From Sphaerisporangium rubeum (lineage in GTDB: Bacteria > Actinomycetota > Actinomycetes > Streptosporangiales > Streptosporangiaceae), in assembly GCF_014207705.1 (NCBI RefSeq), contig NZ_JACHIU010000001.1, positions 930,001-994,000 on the forward strand: DNA of 64,000 nt. The letters run 5' to 3'. A model generated the notes under the pieces. It searched no databases and had not been told where the DNA came from. It saw only the letters and a program-made list of their open reading frames with translations. Made by a program: the position numbers and the translations under genes. Positions 1-8,793 of the stretch are shown here, piece by piece (position 1 is the first letter of the stretch; each line of letters begins with the position of its first letter).

Positions 1-48
1 CCGGACCACGATATGCGCTGATGCTGCAATAGGTTTGGTCCCGAGGGA

Positions 49-74
49 CACCCGGCGGGGCGGCCCGCCGGGTG
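49..74. terminator. Perfect GC hairpin upstream of the first gene
   Basis: An 11-bp perfect stem (CACCCGGCGGG paired with CCCGCCGGGTG) closes a 4-base GCGG loop. It sits upstream of the ABC ATPase gene. No T run follows, so it is either a GC-only terminator for a gene left of the window or a structured leader. Nothing else is visible in the first 135 bases. Confidence 0.5.
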
Positions 75-135
75 GAGCCGGGCGAGCGCGGTGACCCCGC
101 GTGGGCCCGGATCGACATGTCAGGAGGTAGTCGGG

Positions 136-930
136 ATGGGTGGTCAGGTGCTTCGGCTCCAGGATGTCGCCGTCCGCAGAGATGGCGCCGCTCTGTTGCG
201 GGGCATCGACTGGACCGTCGAGGAGGACGAGCGCTGGGTCGTGATCGGCCCCAACGGCGCGGGGAAGACGACGCTGCTGCAGGTCGCCGCGGCGTTGCTG
301 TACCCGAGTGACGGCTCGGTCGAGATCCTCGGGGAGACGCTCGGCAAGACCGACGTGTTCGAGCTGCGGCCCCGCATCGGGCTGGCGAGCGCGTCGATCG
401 CCGAGCGCGTGCCGTCGGACGAGAAGGTCATCGATCTGGTTCTCACGGCGTCGTACGCCATCCTCGGCCGCTACAACGAGGAATACGAGTCGGGGGACGT
501 GACGCGCGCGGTGGAGCTGATCGATCAGCTCGGCTGCGCTCACCTGATCAGGCGCAAGTTCGGCACCCTGTCGGAGGGTGAGCGCAAAAGGGTGCAGATC
601 GCTCGTGCGATGATGCCGGACCCCGAGTTGCTGCTCCTGGACGAGCCGGCCGCCGGCCTGGACCTCGGAGGCCGGGAGGATCTCGTGCGGCGCCTGTCCG
701 CGCTGGCGTACGACGCCAAAGCGCCGGCGATGGTGCTGGTGACCCACCACGTCGAGGAGGTGCCGAGCGGGTTCACGCACGTGCTGCTGCTGCGGCACGG
801 CTCGGTGGTGGCGCAGGGGCCGATCGAGTACGTGATGACCGCGGACAATCTGTCCCGCACCTTCGGCGTGCCGCTGAGCCTGGAGACCAGCGCGGACGGC
901 CGGTGGTACGCACGCGCGCTGCCGGGCTGA
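136..930 (+). CDS. ABC transporter ATP-binding protein
   Basis: A 264-residue ABC ATPase. Walker A (GPNGAGKT, about residues 38-45), the signature region (LSEGERKR), Walker B (LLLLDEP), D-loop (AAGLD) and switch histidine (VTHH) are all present in order, so it should hydrolyse ATP. The start chosen is the ATG 8 bases after a perfect AGGAGG; an upstream in-frame ATG at 91 lacks such a site. No permease gene is next to it, so the membrane partner or substrate is unknown. It could be an orphan transport ATPase or one of the soluble ABC proteins. Family assignment is sure; role is open. Confidence 0.9.
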   Translation: MGGQVLRLQDVAVRRDGAALLRGIDWTVEEDERWVVIGPNGAGKTTLLQVAAALLYPSDGSVEILGETLGKTDVFELRPRIGLASASIAERVPSDEKVIDLVLTASYAILGRYNEEYESGDVTRAVELIDQLGCAHLIRRKFGTLSEGERKRVQIARAMMPDPELLLLDEPAAGLDLGGREDLVRRLSALAYDAKAPAMVLVTHHVEEVPSGFTHVLLLRHGSVVAQGPIEYVMTADNLSRTFGVPLSLETSADGRWYARALPG

Positions 931-1014
931 GCGGCGCGGCCGGCGGCCGGGTAAAGCCCGGACCAAATATCATTCCGGCCGGGGGACTTGTGAATCGTCC
1001 GGTCGGAGCAGCTT

Positions 1015-1947
1015 ATGACTCAGCTCATCGTCGCCGCTTTTGTGGTGGCATTATCCGGTTACGCGGCTTATAGAGCGATTCGCATCGTGCCGCAGGGACA
1101 GGCGTACGTCGTCGAGCGCCTCGGCCGGTACCACCGCACGCTCGGACCCGGCGTCAACGTCGTGGTGCCGTTCGCGGACGGTGTGCGCACCGTCGTGGAC
1201 CTTCGCGAGCAGGTGGTGTCCTTCCCGCCGCGACCGGTGAACACCTCGGACAACCTGGTGATCTCCGCCGACCTGGTGATCTACTACCAGGTCACCGACC
1301 CGAGGGCCGTCACGTACGAGATCGCGGGCTTCCTCGCCGCCGTGGAGCAGATTGCGGTGACCACGCTGCGTGAGGTGGTCGGCGGCATGGACCTCGATCG
1401 CGCGCTCGCCTCGCGCGACGAGATCAACGCCAGGCTGCGCGCCGCGCTGGACGAGGTGACCGGCCGGTGGGGTGTCCGGATCGACCGCGTGGAGCTCAAG
1501 TCGATCGACCCGCCTGGCTTCGTCCAGGACGCGGTGGAGAAGGAGATGCGCGCCGAGCGGGAGAAGCGCGCGTCCATCCTGAGCGCCGAGGGACGCAAGC
1601 AGTCCGCCGTCCTGACCGCCGAGGGTGAGCGGCAGGCCGCGGTGCTCAAGGCGCGCGGCGAGGCGGAGGCCGCGGTGCTGCGCGCGCAGGCGGAGGCGGA
1701 GGCACGGGCCATGCGCGCCAAGGGGCAGGCCGACGCCATCGCCATGGTGTTCCACGCCATCCAGGAGGGGGATGCCGAGCAGCGGTCGCTGGCGTACCGG
1801 TATCTCCAGGACTTTCCCGAGGCCGCCGGGACGGACGGTCGGACGCACAGCGGGACGCACACTGGGACGCACAGTGGGACGGACGGCGGTGCGGACCTCG
1901 GCGGCCGGTTCTCGGTGCGGCAGGACGAGGGTCCCGCGGCCCGCTGA
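1015..1947 (+). CDS. SPFH/Band 7 (stomatin/slipin-like) membrane protein
   Basis: 310 residues: an N-terminal membrane anchor (about residues 3-22), an SPFH domain (starting near VPQGQAYVVERLGRYHRTL and running to about residue 190), then an Ala/Glu/Arg-rich coiled coil of the kind that drives flotillin/stomatin oligomers. Such proteins form membrane microdomain scaffolds and often work with membrane proteases. The last 35 residues are a low-complexity tail of repeated Gly-Thr-Asp/His units, unlike the compact ends of most slipins. Codon 13 is TTA (1051-1053), which is rare at this GC content. No NfeD or protease partner gene is adjacent. Confidence 0.88.
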   Translation: MTQLIVAAFVVALSGYAAYRAIRIVPQGQAYVVERLGRYHRTLGPGVNVVVPFADGVRTVVDLREQVVSFPPRPVNTSDNLVISADLVIYYQVTDPRAVTYEIAGFLAAVEQIAVTTLREVVGGMDLDRALASRDEINARLRAALDEVTGRWGVRIDRVELKSIDPPGFVQDAVEKEMRAEREKRASILSAEGRKQSAVLTAEGERQAAVLKARGEAEAAVLRAQAEAEARAMRAKGQADAIAMVFHAIQEGDAEQRSLAYRYLQDFPEAAGTDGRTHSGTHTGTHSGTDGGADLGGRFSVRQDEGPAAR

Positions 1948-2056
1948 CCGGGTTCGGCCCGCCAAGGGGTGGGGAGGAACCGGACAGGGTCCCTGAGGTC
2001 TCATGGGTACGGTACGTCCGCCTAATATCGGGCGAAGCCGTACGAAAGGTGAAATT

Positions 2057-2812
2057 TTGGGGCCTTGGGAAGTGGTCGCGGCCCTGGTGGCGGGGGTCGC
2101 GGCGGGGGGGATCAACGCCGTGGTCGGGTCGGGATCACTGATCACGTTCCCGACCCTGCTCGCGCTGGGGTACCCGCCGATCGTCGCCAACGTCTCCAAC
2201 AACGTCGGCCTGGTCGCCGGCGGCGTGTCCGGGGTCATCGGGTACCGCGAGGAACTGAAGGGGCAACGTGACCGCCTGCTGCGCCTCGGCTCGGCGTCGG
2301 TGGCCGGTGCGCTGGCGGGTGGCCTGCTGCTCCTCGTCCTGCCGGCCAAGGCGTTCCAGGTGATCGTGCCGGTCCTGATCGCGATCGCGTGCGTCATGGT
2401 GGTCCTGCAGCCGAAGATGAACGCCTGGGTGGCCGGCCGCCGCGAGACGGCGCACCCGCACGGCGGGATCTGGCTGTGGCTCGGGGTCCTCGCCGCCGGC
2501 GTGTACGGCGGCTACTTCGGCGCGGCGCAGGGAGTGGTCCTCATCGGGCTGCTCGGCATCTTCCTCGACGAGCACCTCCAGCGCGTCAACGCCGCGAAGA
2601 ACATGCTGTCCCTGCTGGTCAACGCCTCGGCCGCCATCCTGTTCGCCTTCATCGCGCCGGTCGACTGGCAGGCCGTCCTGGTGATCTCGCTGGGCTCGAC
2701 GCTGGGGGGATTCCTCGGCGCACGCGTCGGCCGCCGGCTGTCCCCCCGCCTCCTGCGTGCCGTCATCGTGGTCGTCGGTGTGGTGGCGATTGTCAAACTG
2801 GTGTACGGATAA
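2057..2812 (+). CDS. TauE/SafE family membrane permease
   Basis: An integral membrane protein of about 251 residues with 7-8 hydrophobic helices. It begins with the family's typical AGGINAVVGSGSLITFPTL block and repeats a related Gly-rich segment (YGGYFGAAQG) in the second half, as expected for the duplicated TauE/SafE fold. The family exports or imports sulfite, sulfonates and related organic anions; the substrate here cannot be told. I prefer the TTG start preceded by AAAGGTG because homologues begin a few residues before this first helix. An ATG at 2003 in the same frame would add 18 polar residues. Confidence 0.85.
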   Translation: MGPWEVVAALVAGVAAGGINAVVGSGSLITFPTLLALGYPPIVANVSNNVGLVAGGVSGVIGYREELKGQRDRLLRLGSASVAGALAGGLLLLVLPAKAFQVIVPVLIAIACVMVVLQPKMNAWVAGRRETAHPHGGIWLWLGVLAAGVYGGYFGAAQGVVLIGLLGIFLDEHLQRVNAAKNMLSLLVNASAAILFAFIAPVDWQAVLVISLGSTLGGFLGARVGRRLSPRLLRAVIVVVGVVAIVKLVYG

Positions 2813-2824
2813 CCGCACCCCCAA

Positions 2825-3076
2825 GTGGGTATTTACTCAGACATGAAGGGTGACCGGGTCGAGATCGTCATCGACGCAGGCGGCACGCCGCGCACCTACG
2901 AAGTGATCGCAACCAAGGCCGGCCGCCGCGTGGACGTGGCCACCCGCCGGGGCCTGATCGAAGTGACCGAGGTCACCAGGACCGGCACCCCGGTCCGTAC
3001 CGCACGTTTCATGGCGAGCCGCATCCTGGCCCTCGTCGAGTACCCCGCCGCGGACGCCGAGGACCCTGAGGAGTGA
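2825..3076 (+). CDS. Small hypothetical protein
   Basis: An 83-residue acidic-ended protein predicted to be mostly beta strand, starting at a GTG 12 bases after the TauE gene; an ATG at 2843 is an alternative. The composition (alternating Val/Ile/Thr strands, then a helix and an Asp/Glu tail) and codon use look like a real gene. I do not recognise the family. The short spacing suggests co-transcription with the permease gene. Confidence 0.6.
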   Translation: MGIYSDMKGDRVEIVIDAGGTPRTYEVIATKAGRRVDVATRRGLIEVTEVTRTGTPVRTARFMASRILALVEYPAADAEDPEE

Positions 3077-3079
3077 CGG

Positions 3080-4021
3080 TCAGCTCTGCCGGGGACGCAC
3101 CTGCACGACGCCGTCCCCCCGCACGTTGACCTCGAAGGCCGGCTGCGGAGCGGTGGCGGGGCCGTGCAGCACCGCGCCGTCCTCGATGCGGAAGACGCTG
3201 CCGTGCCAGGGGCACACCACACAGGCCTCGTCCTTCTCCAGGACCAGCCTGCCCTGGTGCAACGGGCCCGCGAGGTGGGAGCAGTGGTCGGCGAGGACCT
3301 TCACGTGCGCGCCGTGGCGCAGGACGAACAACTGGATGTAGCCGAGGCGGCGCGTCACGGGACGTCCGTCAGGCAGGTCCCACAGGCGGCACAGGTCGTG
3401 CCACCCCAGCGGGACCAGATGGGTCAGCGTCTCCGCGTGGGACGGGCCCGCGGTCATGCGGTAGGCCAGGTGGCCCCCGAGGAAACCCCCCACTCCGGCG
3501 GCGGCCAGGCCGAGGAAGCCCATGGTGCGGCCCGCGTTGTGGCGGCCGGTCGCGCGCATCCACAGCGAGCCGGTGTACAGGCCGAGCGCGGCGAGGTTGA
3601 TCAAGGAGTGGACGAAGCCCACCCGTTGCTGCTCGCGGTGCAGCACCGACCAGTCGGCGATCCCCGCGGCGGCCGTCGGCAGCGCGCTCATGACGCCGGT
3701 GGCGAGGACGGCCCGGGTGGCGCGGGGATCGGCGTCGATGACATCGAGCACGGCCGTGGCGGTCCAGCAGCCCAGGCTGACCGTGGCGAGCGGCGGATGC
3801 AGCGGGTGGCCGGTCGGCACACCGTGCAGCAGGTCGCGCAGGGGATGGCCGGCCGGTAGCACCTGGCGTACGCCTTTGGCCAGGCCCTGGGTGACCCGGT
3901 CCAGTGCGCTCAGGTGCTGCAGACGCTCGGTGAGCCCGTCCGGCAGCGACCTGCGTCCGAGCCCCAGGGTCTCCCGGAGCGTCCGGCGCCGCGAGTTGAT
4001 CGAATTCGAAGTTTCCTCCAC
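3080..4021 (-). CDS. DUF2231 membrane protein with C-terminal Rieske [2Fe-2S] domain
   Basis: 313 residues. The N-terminal two-thirds holds a DUF2231-type bundle of about four membrane helices (residues about 60-190). The C-terminal third is a Rieske domain with both ligand pairs intact: Cys247/His249 (DHCSHLAG) and Cys270/His273 (VCPWHGS). It should carry a 2Fe-2S cluster and pass electrons at the membrane; partner enzymes are not evident, although a molybdopterin oxidoreductase is the next gene on the same strand. It starts at a GTG preceded by GAGGGGGCG. It converges with the small hypothetical gene, leaving 3 bases between stops. Confidence 0.88.
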   Translation of the reverse strand: MEETSNSINSRRRTLRETLGLGRRSLPDGLTERLQHLSALDRVTQGLAKGVRQVLPAGHPLRDLLHGVPTGHPLHPPLATVSLGCWTATAVLDVIDADPRATRAVLATGVMSALPTAAAGIADWSVLHREQQRVGFVHSLINLAALGLYTGSLWMRATGRHNAGRTMGFLGLAAAGVGGFLGGHLAYRMTAGPSHAETLTHLVPLGWHDLCRLWDLPDGRPVTRRLGYIQLFVLRHGAHVKVLADHCSHLAGPLHQGRLVLEKDEACVVCPWHGSVFRIEDGAVLHGPATAPQPAFEVNVRGDGVVQVRPRQS

Positions 4022-4101
4022 TTTCGCCCCCTCTGCCTAGGGGACGTACCCCTGAGACCCAACGGAAACACGGAGTTTCGCTTCAGGCTACCCATGGCAG
4101 G

Positions 4102-6291
4102 TCAGGCGGGGGTGAGGGTGACCGGCACCCCGTTGAACACCGCGTTACCCGACAGCGGGTCCACCCGGGACGCGTCGGTCAGCACGTTGGCGCTCACCCC
4201 GGCGTGGCCGGCCGCCACCGCCTGCGTGGTCCCGGCGTGGCCCCAGCCGTGCGGCAGGCTCACCACCCCGCGCATGATCGTGTCGGTCGGCTCCACCGCG
4301 ACGGTCAGCTCCCCGGTGGCGGACCGCACGACCGCCGTCCCCGCCAGCCCGAGCTCGGCGGCGTCGTCGGGGTGGATCTGGAGCGTGCACCGGTTGCTGC
4401 CGCCGACCAGCGGTGCCACATTGTGCATCCAGCTGTTGTTGGACCGCAGGTGCCGCCGGCCGATCAGCACGAACGGGCTCGCCTCCCGCGTGAGCGCCTC
4501 CCGCAGCCGCGCCACGTCCGCCAGGATCGGCCCGGGGGCCAGCTCCACCGTCCCCGACGCGGTACGCAGCACCTCGGCGAGCCGTGGCCGCAGCGGCCCG
4601 AGGTCCAGCCCGTGCGGGTGCGCGCGCAGCGTCGCCAGCGACAGCGCGTCACCGCCGTACGGCAGCCGTCCACCCCACGCGCCGTACGGCCCGAGCCGCA
4701 GCATGGCGTCCAGCCGCAGCTCCGCGCCGGTGGCCCCGTCGAGCGCGGCCCGCAGCGCGGCGGGGTCGCGTCCCTCCACCGGCGAGCCAGGCGTCTCCAC
4801 GGCGGCGCGCAGCGTCTGGTCCAGGATCAGCTCGTCCACCAGGCCGGGGTCGGCCCCGGCCCCCTGTCCGGACGCGATCATCGCGAGCCTGGCCAGGATC
4901 TCCGCCTCCGACGGCCGTCCGTCCGGCAGCGGCAGCACCGGCGGCGAGTACCGCGCGTAGTCGCGGACCGCGAAACCGAGCAGCGCGAAGTCGTAGTGAC
5001 CCGACTGGAGCACCCGCGGCGGCGGCAGGATCACGTGCGCGTGCCGCGTGGTCTCGTTCAGGTACGGGTCGACGCTCACCATGAGGTCGAGCCGGTTCAG
5101 GGCCTCGTCCAGCCGCGCGCCTCCCGGCGCCGACAGCACCGGGTTCCCCGCCACTGTGATCAGGGCCCTGATCTGTCCCTCACCCGGCGTCTCGATCTCG
5201 TCGGCCAGCGTCGCCACCGGCAGTTCGCCGTTCGCCTCGGGAAGACCGCGCACCCTGCTGTGCCAGCGTCCGGTGGTGTACGGCCTGCGCCGCCGCGGCC
5301 TGCCGACGGCGGGGCAGGGGAACATCGCGCCGCCTGGCCGGTCGAGGTTGCCGGTGAGCACGTTGAGCACGTCCACCAGCCACTGCGCGAGCGTGCCGAA
5401 CTCCACGGTGCACGTGCCGATCCTGCCGTACACCGCGCCGGCCGGCGCGGCGGCCAGCTCACGCGCCAGCCCCGCGATCCGCTCCGCGGGGACCCTGCAC
5501 ACCGCCGCGCAGGCCTCGGGGGTGAAGGCCGCCGCCGCGTCCGCCAGCTCGTCGAGGCCGCTCACCGGCACGCGCACGTCCGTCAGCTTCTCGGCGAACA
5601 AGGTGTGCACCATGCCCATCAGCAGGTGCGCGTCGGTCCCCGGCCGTGCGAACAGGTGCTCGTCGGCGAGTTTCGCCGTGCGGGTGCGCCGCGGGTCCAC
5701 CACGACCAGGCGGCCGCCGCGCGCACGCAGCGCCTTGAGCCGGCCGGGGAAGTCAGGCGCGGTGCACAGCGACCCGTTGGACTCCAGGGGGTTGGCGCCG
5801 AGCATCAGCAGGAAGTCGGTGCGGTCCAGGTCGGGGACCGGGATGGCCAGCGGGTCGCCGAACATCAGCCCCGCCGACACGTGTTTCGGCATCTGGTCGG
5901 CCGTGCTCGCCGAGAACACCTGACGCGTGCCGAGCGACCTGACCAGCGCCGGGCCGTACAGCGAACCCGCCATGGTGTGCGCGTTCGGGTTCCCGAGGTA
6001 CACGGCGCGCGACGGCCCGGGTACGGCGGCGAGGCCACGCTCCACGGCCGCGAACGCCTCGGCCCAGCTCACCTCGTGCCACGTGCCGTCCCTGCGCACC
6101 ATGGGGACGTCCAGGCGGTCGGGGTCCTCGTCCAGGCGGCCGAGGCTCGCGCCTTTGGGGCAGACGAAGCCCTTGCTGAACGGGTCGGCGTCGTCGCCGC
6201 GCACCCCCGTCACCCGGCCGCCGTCGTCCAGCGTGATCGTCAGGCCGCAGACGGCCTCGCACAGCGGGCAGGTCCGGTGAGCGGTGCGCAT
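4102..6291 (-). CDS. Molybdopterin-dependent oxidoreductase with N-terminal [4Fe-4S] motif
   Basis: A 729-residue DMSO-reductase superfamily enzyme. The first 47 residues contain Cys8, Cys11, Cys15 and Cys44, the [4Fe-4S] ligand pattern. Molybdopterin and MGD-binding regions follow (for example LGANPLESNG, VVDPRRTRTA, and the C-terminal RHLRSNNSWMHN region). There is no Tat signal, so it is cytoplasmic. Electron-transfer and membrane subunits are absent, so the substrate is unknown; formate dehydrogenase-like or nitrate/BisC-like activity are both possible. The ATG start has a perfect AGGAGG upstream. The Rieske membrane protein encoded just downstream might be its redox partner. Confidence 0.88.
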   Translation of the reverse strand: MRTAHRTCPLCEAVCGLTITLDDGGRVTGVRGDDADPFSKGFVCPKGASLGRLDEDPDRLDVPMVRRDGTWHEVSWAEAFAAVERGLAAVPGPSRAVYLGNPNAHTMAGSLYGPALVRSLGTRQVFSASTADQMPKHVSAGLMFGDPLAIPVPDLDRTDFLLMLGANPLESNGSLCTAPDFPGRLKALRARGGRLVVVDPRRTRTAKLADEHLFARPGTDAHLLMGMVHTLFAEKLTDVRVPVSGLDELADAAAAFTPEACAAVCRVPAERIAGLARELAAAPAGAVYGRIGTCTVEFGTLAQWLVDVLNVLTGNLDRPGGAMFPCPAVGRPRRRRPYTTGRWHSRVRGLPEANGELPVATLADEIETPGEGQIRALITVAGNPVLSAPGGARLDEALNRLDLMVSVDPYLNETTRHAHVILPPPRVLQSGHYDFALLGFAVRDYARYSPPVLPLPDGRPSEAEILARLAMIASGQGAGADPGLVDELILDQTLRAAVETPGSPVEGRDPAALRAALDGATGAELRLDAMLRLGPYGAWGGRLPYGGDALSLATLRAHPHGLDLGPLRPRLAEVLRTASGTVELAPGPILADVARLREALTREASPFVLIGRRHLRSNNSWMHNVAPLVGGSNRCTLQIHPDDAAELGLAGTAVVRSATGELTVAVEPTDTIMRGVVSLPHGWGHAGTTQAVAAGHAGVSANVLTDASRVDPLSGNAVFNGVPVTLTPA

Positions 6292-6664
6292 GGACGCCTC
6301 CTGAGTTCGCTTGGTGAACTCATCTTCGCCGTCCGGCCGCGGCCTGTGAAGCCCGTGGGATCCGTGTGGTGCGTTGTGGTGCCGAGCGCGTGAACCGTGG
6401 AGCCGCTGCGGAGAACCGTCGCACGGCCGGTCTTGTGGAACCGGCGGCCACGCTTGGTAGCGTGGAGACGCCATCTCCGCCCTTTCGATGGCACCCACAT
6501 GTCCCATCCCCCCGCCGGGCCCGGAGGTGGCAGCCTTCGGCCCGGCCACTTCCGGCTCATGACCCGAATGGCGTGAGTAAAGGGATCTTCCACGTTGGAT
6601 GAACTTGCTACGCACTCGTGCGGCGGTGTCCAACTACAGGTGGAAGATGGCATGCTCTGGAGCG
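6292..6664. other. Intergenic divergent promoter region, 373 bp
   Basis: This gap separates the divergent molybdopterin oxidoreductase and CapA-like genes. It must hold both promoters, but I cannot place clear -35/-10 pairs. Its notable content is a long imperfect inverted repeat near the CapA side, listed separately. Confidence 0.5.
6585..6648. promoter_or_regulatory. Long imperfect inverted repeat before the CapA-like gene
   Basis: The left arm ATCTTCCAC-GTTGGA (6585-6599) is complementary to the right arm TCCAAC (6629-6634) plus GTGGAAGAT (6640-6648), with a 5-base bulge (6635-6639). The right arm runs into an in-frame ATG at 6647. As RNA it would be a 15-bp bulged stem hiding that start; as DNA it could be a split operator for both divergent genes. 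Confidence 0.5.
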
Positions 6665-7816
6665 ATGAGAAGTCACCCCAGCCCACCCATACCGCCCCCC
6701 GCCTCCCCCCGGCGAAGCGCGACCCTGCCAGGGCCGGCCCGCCGCACCGCCGCCGTCATGCTCGCGACGTCCGTCGTCGCCGCGGCCGCGGCATGTTCCC
6801 CTGCCGAGTCGGCGTCACCCGACGGTGACAAGGGCTCCGGCTCCTCCGCCACCGCAGGCGCCACCCGCACCCCGCAGGCGGCCCGGCCCAAGCCGTTCAC
6901 CATCGCCTTCGGCGGCGACACCCACTTCGAAGGCGTCCTGCGGGGCCGGCTCGCCAACCCCCGCACCGCGCTCGGCCCCATCTCCTCGGTGCTGAAGCGC
7001 GCCGACCTCGCCATGATCAACCTGGAGACCGCCATCACCACCGGCGGCACCCCCGCGCCAGGCAAGCAGTTCACCTTCCGCGCGCCGCCGAGCGCGCTCA
7101 CCGCGCTCAAGGCCGCCGGCGTGGACGTCGCCTCCATGGCCAACAACCACGGCATGGACTACATGCAGTCCGGCCTGCGCGACTCCCTCGCCGCGATCCG
7201 CCGCGCCAAGTTCCCCGTCGTCGGCATCGGCAGAAACGCCGCGGAGGCCTACAAGCCGTACCGCCGCACCGTCAACGGCAACCGCGTCGCGATCATCGGC
7301 GCCACCCAGGTGCTGGACTCGGAGTTCATCCAGTCGTGGACCGCGACGTCCACGCAAGGCGGCCTCGCGTCCGCCAAGGACGAGGACCGGCTCATCCAGG
7401 CCGTACGCCAGGCGCGCAAGACGTCCGACACCGTGATCGTGCACCTGCACTGGGGCACCGAACTGCAAGGATGCCCCAACCCGGCGCAGCGGAGCCTCGC
7501 GCCGAAGCTGATCGCCGCAGGCGCGGACGTCATCATCGGCGGCCACGCGCACATCCTGCTCGGCAGCGGCTACCTGCGCGGCCGGTACGTCAACTACGGC
7601 ATGGGGAACTTCGTCTTCTACAACTCCGGCCCGCAGACCGGCGCCACCGGGGTGCTCACCCTCACCATCCAGGGCCGCAAGGTGCTCAAGGACCAGTGGA
7701 CCCCGGCCCGCATCACCGGCGGCATCCCTGTCCCGCTCACCGGCCAGGCGCGCCAGTCCGCCATCTCCTCCTGGAAGGGTCTGCGGTCCTGCGCCGGGCT
7801 GTCCCCCGACCCCTGA
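6665..7816 (+). CDS. CapA-family (poly-gamma-glutamate synthesis-like) lipoprotein
   Basis: About 383 residues. An Arg-containing N-region and a hydrophobic stretch end in AAAAAC near residue 44, a weak lipobox, followed by a Ser/Thr/Gly/Ala linker, so the protein is probably an outward-facing lipoprotein. The rest is a CapA-type metallophosphatase-like fold: GGDTHFE, NLETAITT, MANNHGMDY, HLHWGTE and GGHAHILLG supply the predicted metal ligands. CapA proteins act in poly-gamma-glutamate or related polymer export, but many actinobacterial ones stand alone, as here, with no CapB/C. Start uncertain: ATGs at 6599, 6647 and 6665 are all in frame; 6665 has a GGAG upstream. Confidence 0.8.
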   Translation: MRSHPSPPIPPPASPRRSATLPGPARRTAAVMLATSVVAAAAACSPAESASPDGDKGSGSSATAGATRTPQAARPKPFTIAFGGDTHFEGVLRGRLANPRTALGPISSVLKRADLAMINLETAITTGGTPAPGKQFTFRAPPSALTALKAAGVDVASMANNHGMDYMQSGLRDSLAAIRRAKFPVVGIGRNAAEAYKPYRRTVNGNRVAIIGATQVLDSEFIQSWTATSTQGGLASAKDEDRLIQAVRQARKTSDTVIVHLHWGTELQGCPNPAQRSLAPKLIAAGADVIIGGHAHILLGSGYLRGRYVNYGMGNFVFYNSGPQTGATGVLTLTIQGRKVLKDQWTPARITGGIPVPLTGQARQSAISSWKGLRSCAGLSPDP

Positions 7817-7930
7817 TTCCGGGGATGACGTGCCATGGTGCCGCTATGTGAGTATTTGCCGCACCGAAACCAGTGCCGCAATCGGACGACCCATCCAGAA
7901 GCACTGACCTGACGGCGATGAAGGGGCAAT

Positions 7931-8638
7931 ATGAAGTCTGTGACAGCCCTGCGATCCGACCAATGCGACGACGACCAGCAGCAACCCCTGCGCCGGCGCC
8001 CCGCACAGCGCCGCAGCGCGCGCCGGGTCGAGCGCATGCTCGACGCCTGCGCCGAGCTGCTCGACGAGGCGGGCTACGACGCGCTGTCCACCACGCGCAT
8101 CGCCGAGCGCGCCTCGGTGGCGATCGGCTCGGTCTACCAGTTCTTCCCCGACAAACGGGCCGTCACGGTCGCGCTGACCCAGCGCAACGTCGAGCTGTTC
8201 ATCGCCAGGGTCGGCCGCCGCTTCATGATCGAGCAGTACGACCGCTGGTGGCACGCCGTGGACGCCATCATCGACGAGTACGTCGACATGCATAGGACCG
8301 TTCCAGGTTTCCGCGCGCTGCGGTTCGGTGACGCCGTCGACCTCAACCTCCTCGACTCCGCGTCGGAGAACAACATGGTCATCGCCGCGCGCTTACGCGA
8401 GCTCCTGCTCGCCGACTTCGGCATGGCCGACAGCGAGGAGCTCGACCTGTCCCTCACCGTCGCCGTCGAGGCCGGTGGCGCCGTGCTCGCCCTCGCGTTC
8501 CGCCGCGACCCCCAGGGGGCCCAGCCCCTGATCGACGAAGCCAAACGCCTCATCCGCGAATACCTCTCGAGCCAGCTCAAGTCCATGCAACGCGCCAGGC
8601 GCCGCGCCGGCCTGGAGGCCGTCACCGCCGACCGCTAG
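7931..8638 (+). CDS. TetR-family transcriptional regulator
   Basis: 235 residues with a classic N-terminal TetR helix-turn-helix at about residues 33-80 (RMLDACAELLDEAGYDALS, then TTRIAERASVAIGSVYQFFPDK). The C-terminal ligand domain is all-helical. The start has AAGGGG upstream. A TTA leucine codon lies at 8393-8395; TTA is rare in such genomes and in streptomycetes makes translation depend on the bldA tRNA. The alpha/beta hydrolase gene about 155 bases downstream may be a target, but the two are not tightly linked. Confidence 0.9.
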   Translation: MKSVTALRSDQCDDDQQQPLRRRPAQRRSARRVERMLDACAELLDEAGYDALSTTRIAERASVAIGSVYQFFPDKRAVTVALTQRNVELFIARVGRRFMIEQYDRWWHAVDAIIDEYVDMHRTVPGFRALRFGDAVDLNLLDSASENNMVIAARLRELLLADFGMADSEELDLSLTVAVEAGGAVLALAFRRDPQGAQPLIDEAKRLIREYLSSQLKSMQRARRRAGLEAVTADR

Positions 8639-8793
8639 AGGGGCACGTCACGTTCCGGCACTCGCGCGGCCCCACCGTCCACGCCAAACCTCACCACCGG
8701 CCGCCAGAGGGGCAACGTCGCGTTGGCACCGTGCGCACCCGCCGATCCACGCCGGACGTCACCACCGGCCGCTGGATGGGTACGTCCCCCGGT
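8632..8793. repeat. Degenerate 69-bp tandem repeat between the TetR and hydrolase genes
   Basis: Copies begin at about 8633 (the end of the TetR gene), 8702 and 8770. Each starts CGCYAGAGGGGCA or a variant and, in the first two, ends CTCACCACCGGC or GTCACCACCGGC. The third is only about 24 bases (CGCTGGATGGGTACG). The first unit includes the last codons and stop of the TetR gene, so the array looks like a duplication of the gene end that has since drifted. Confidence 0.7.

Noticed and set aside
4204..6393. 729-codon open frame opposite the molybdopterin oxidoreductase
   Set aside because: Arg/Gln/His-rich product without domains, fully antisense to a well-supported enzyme.
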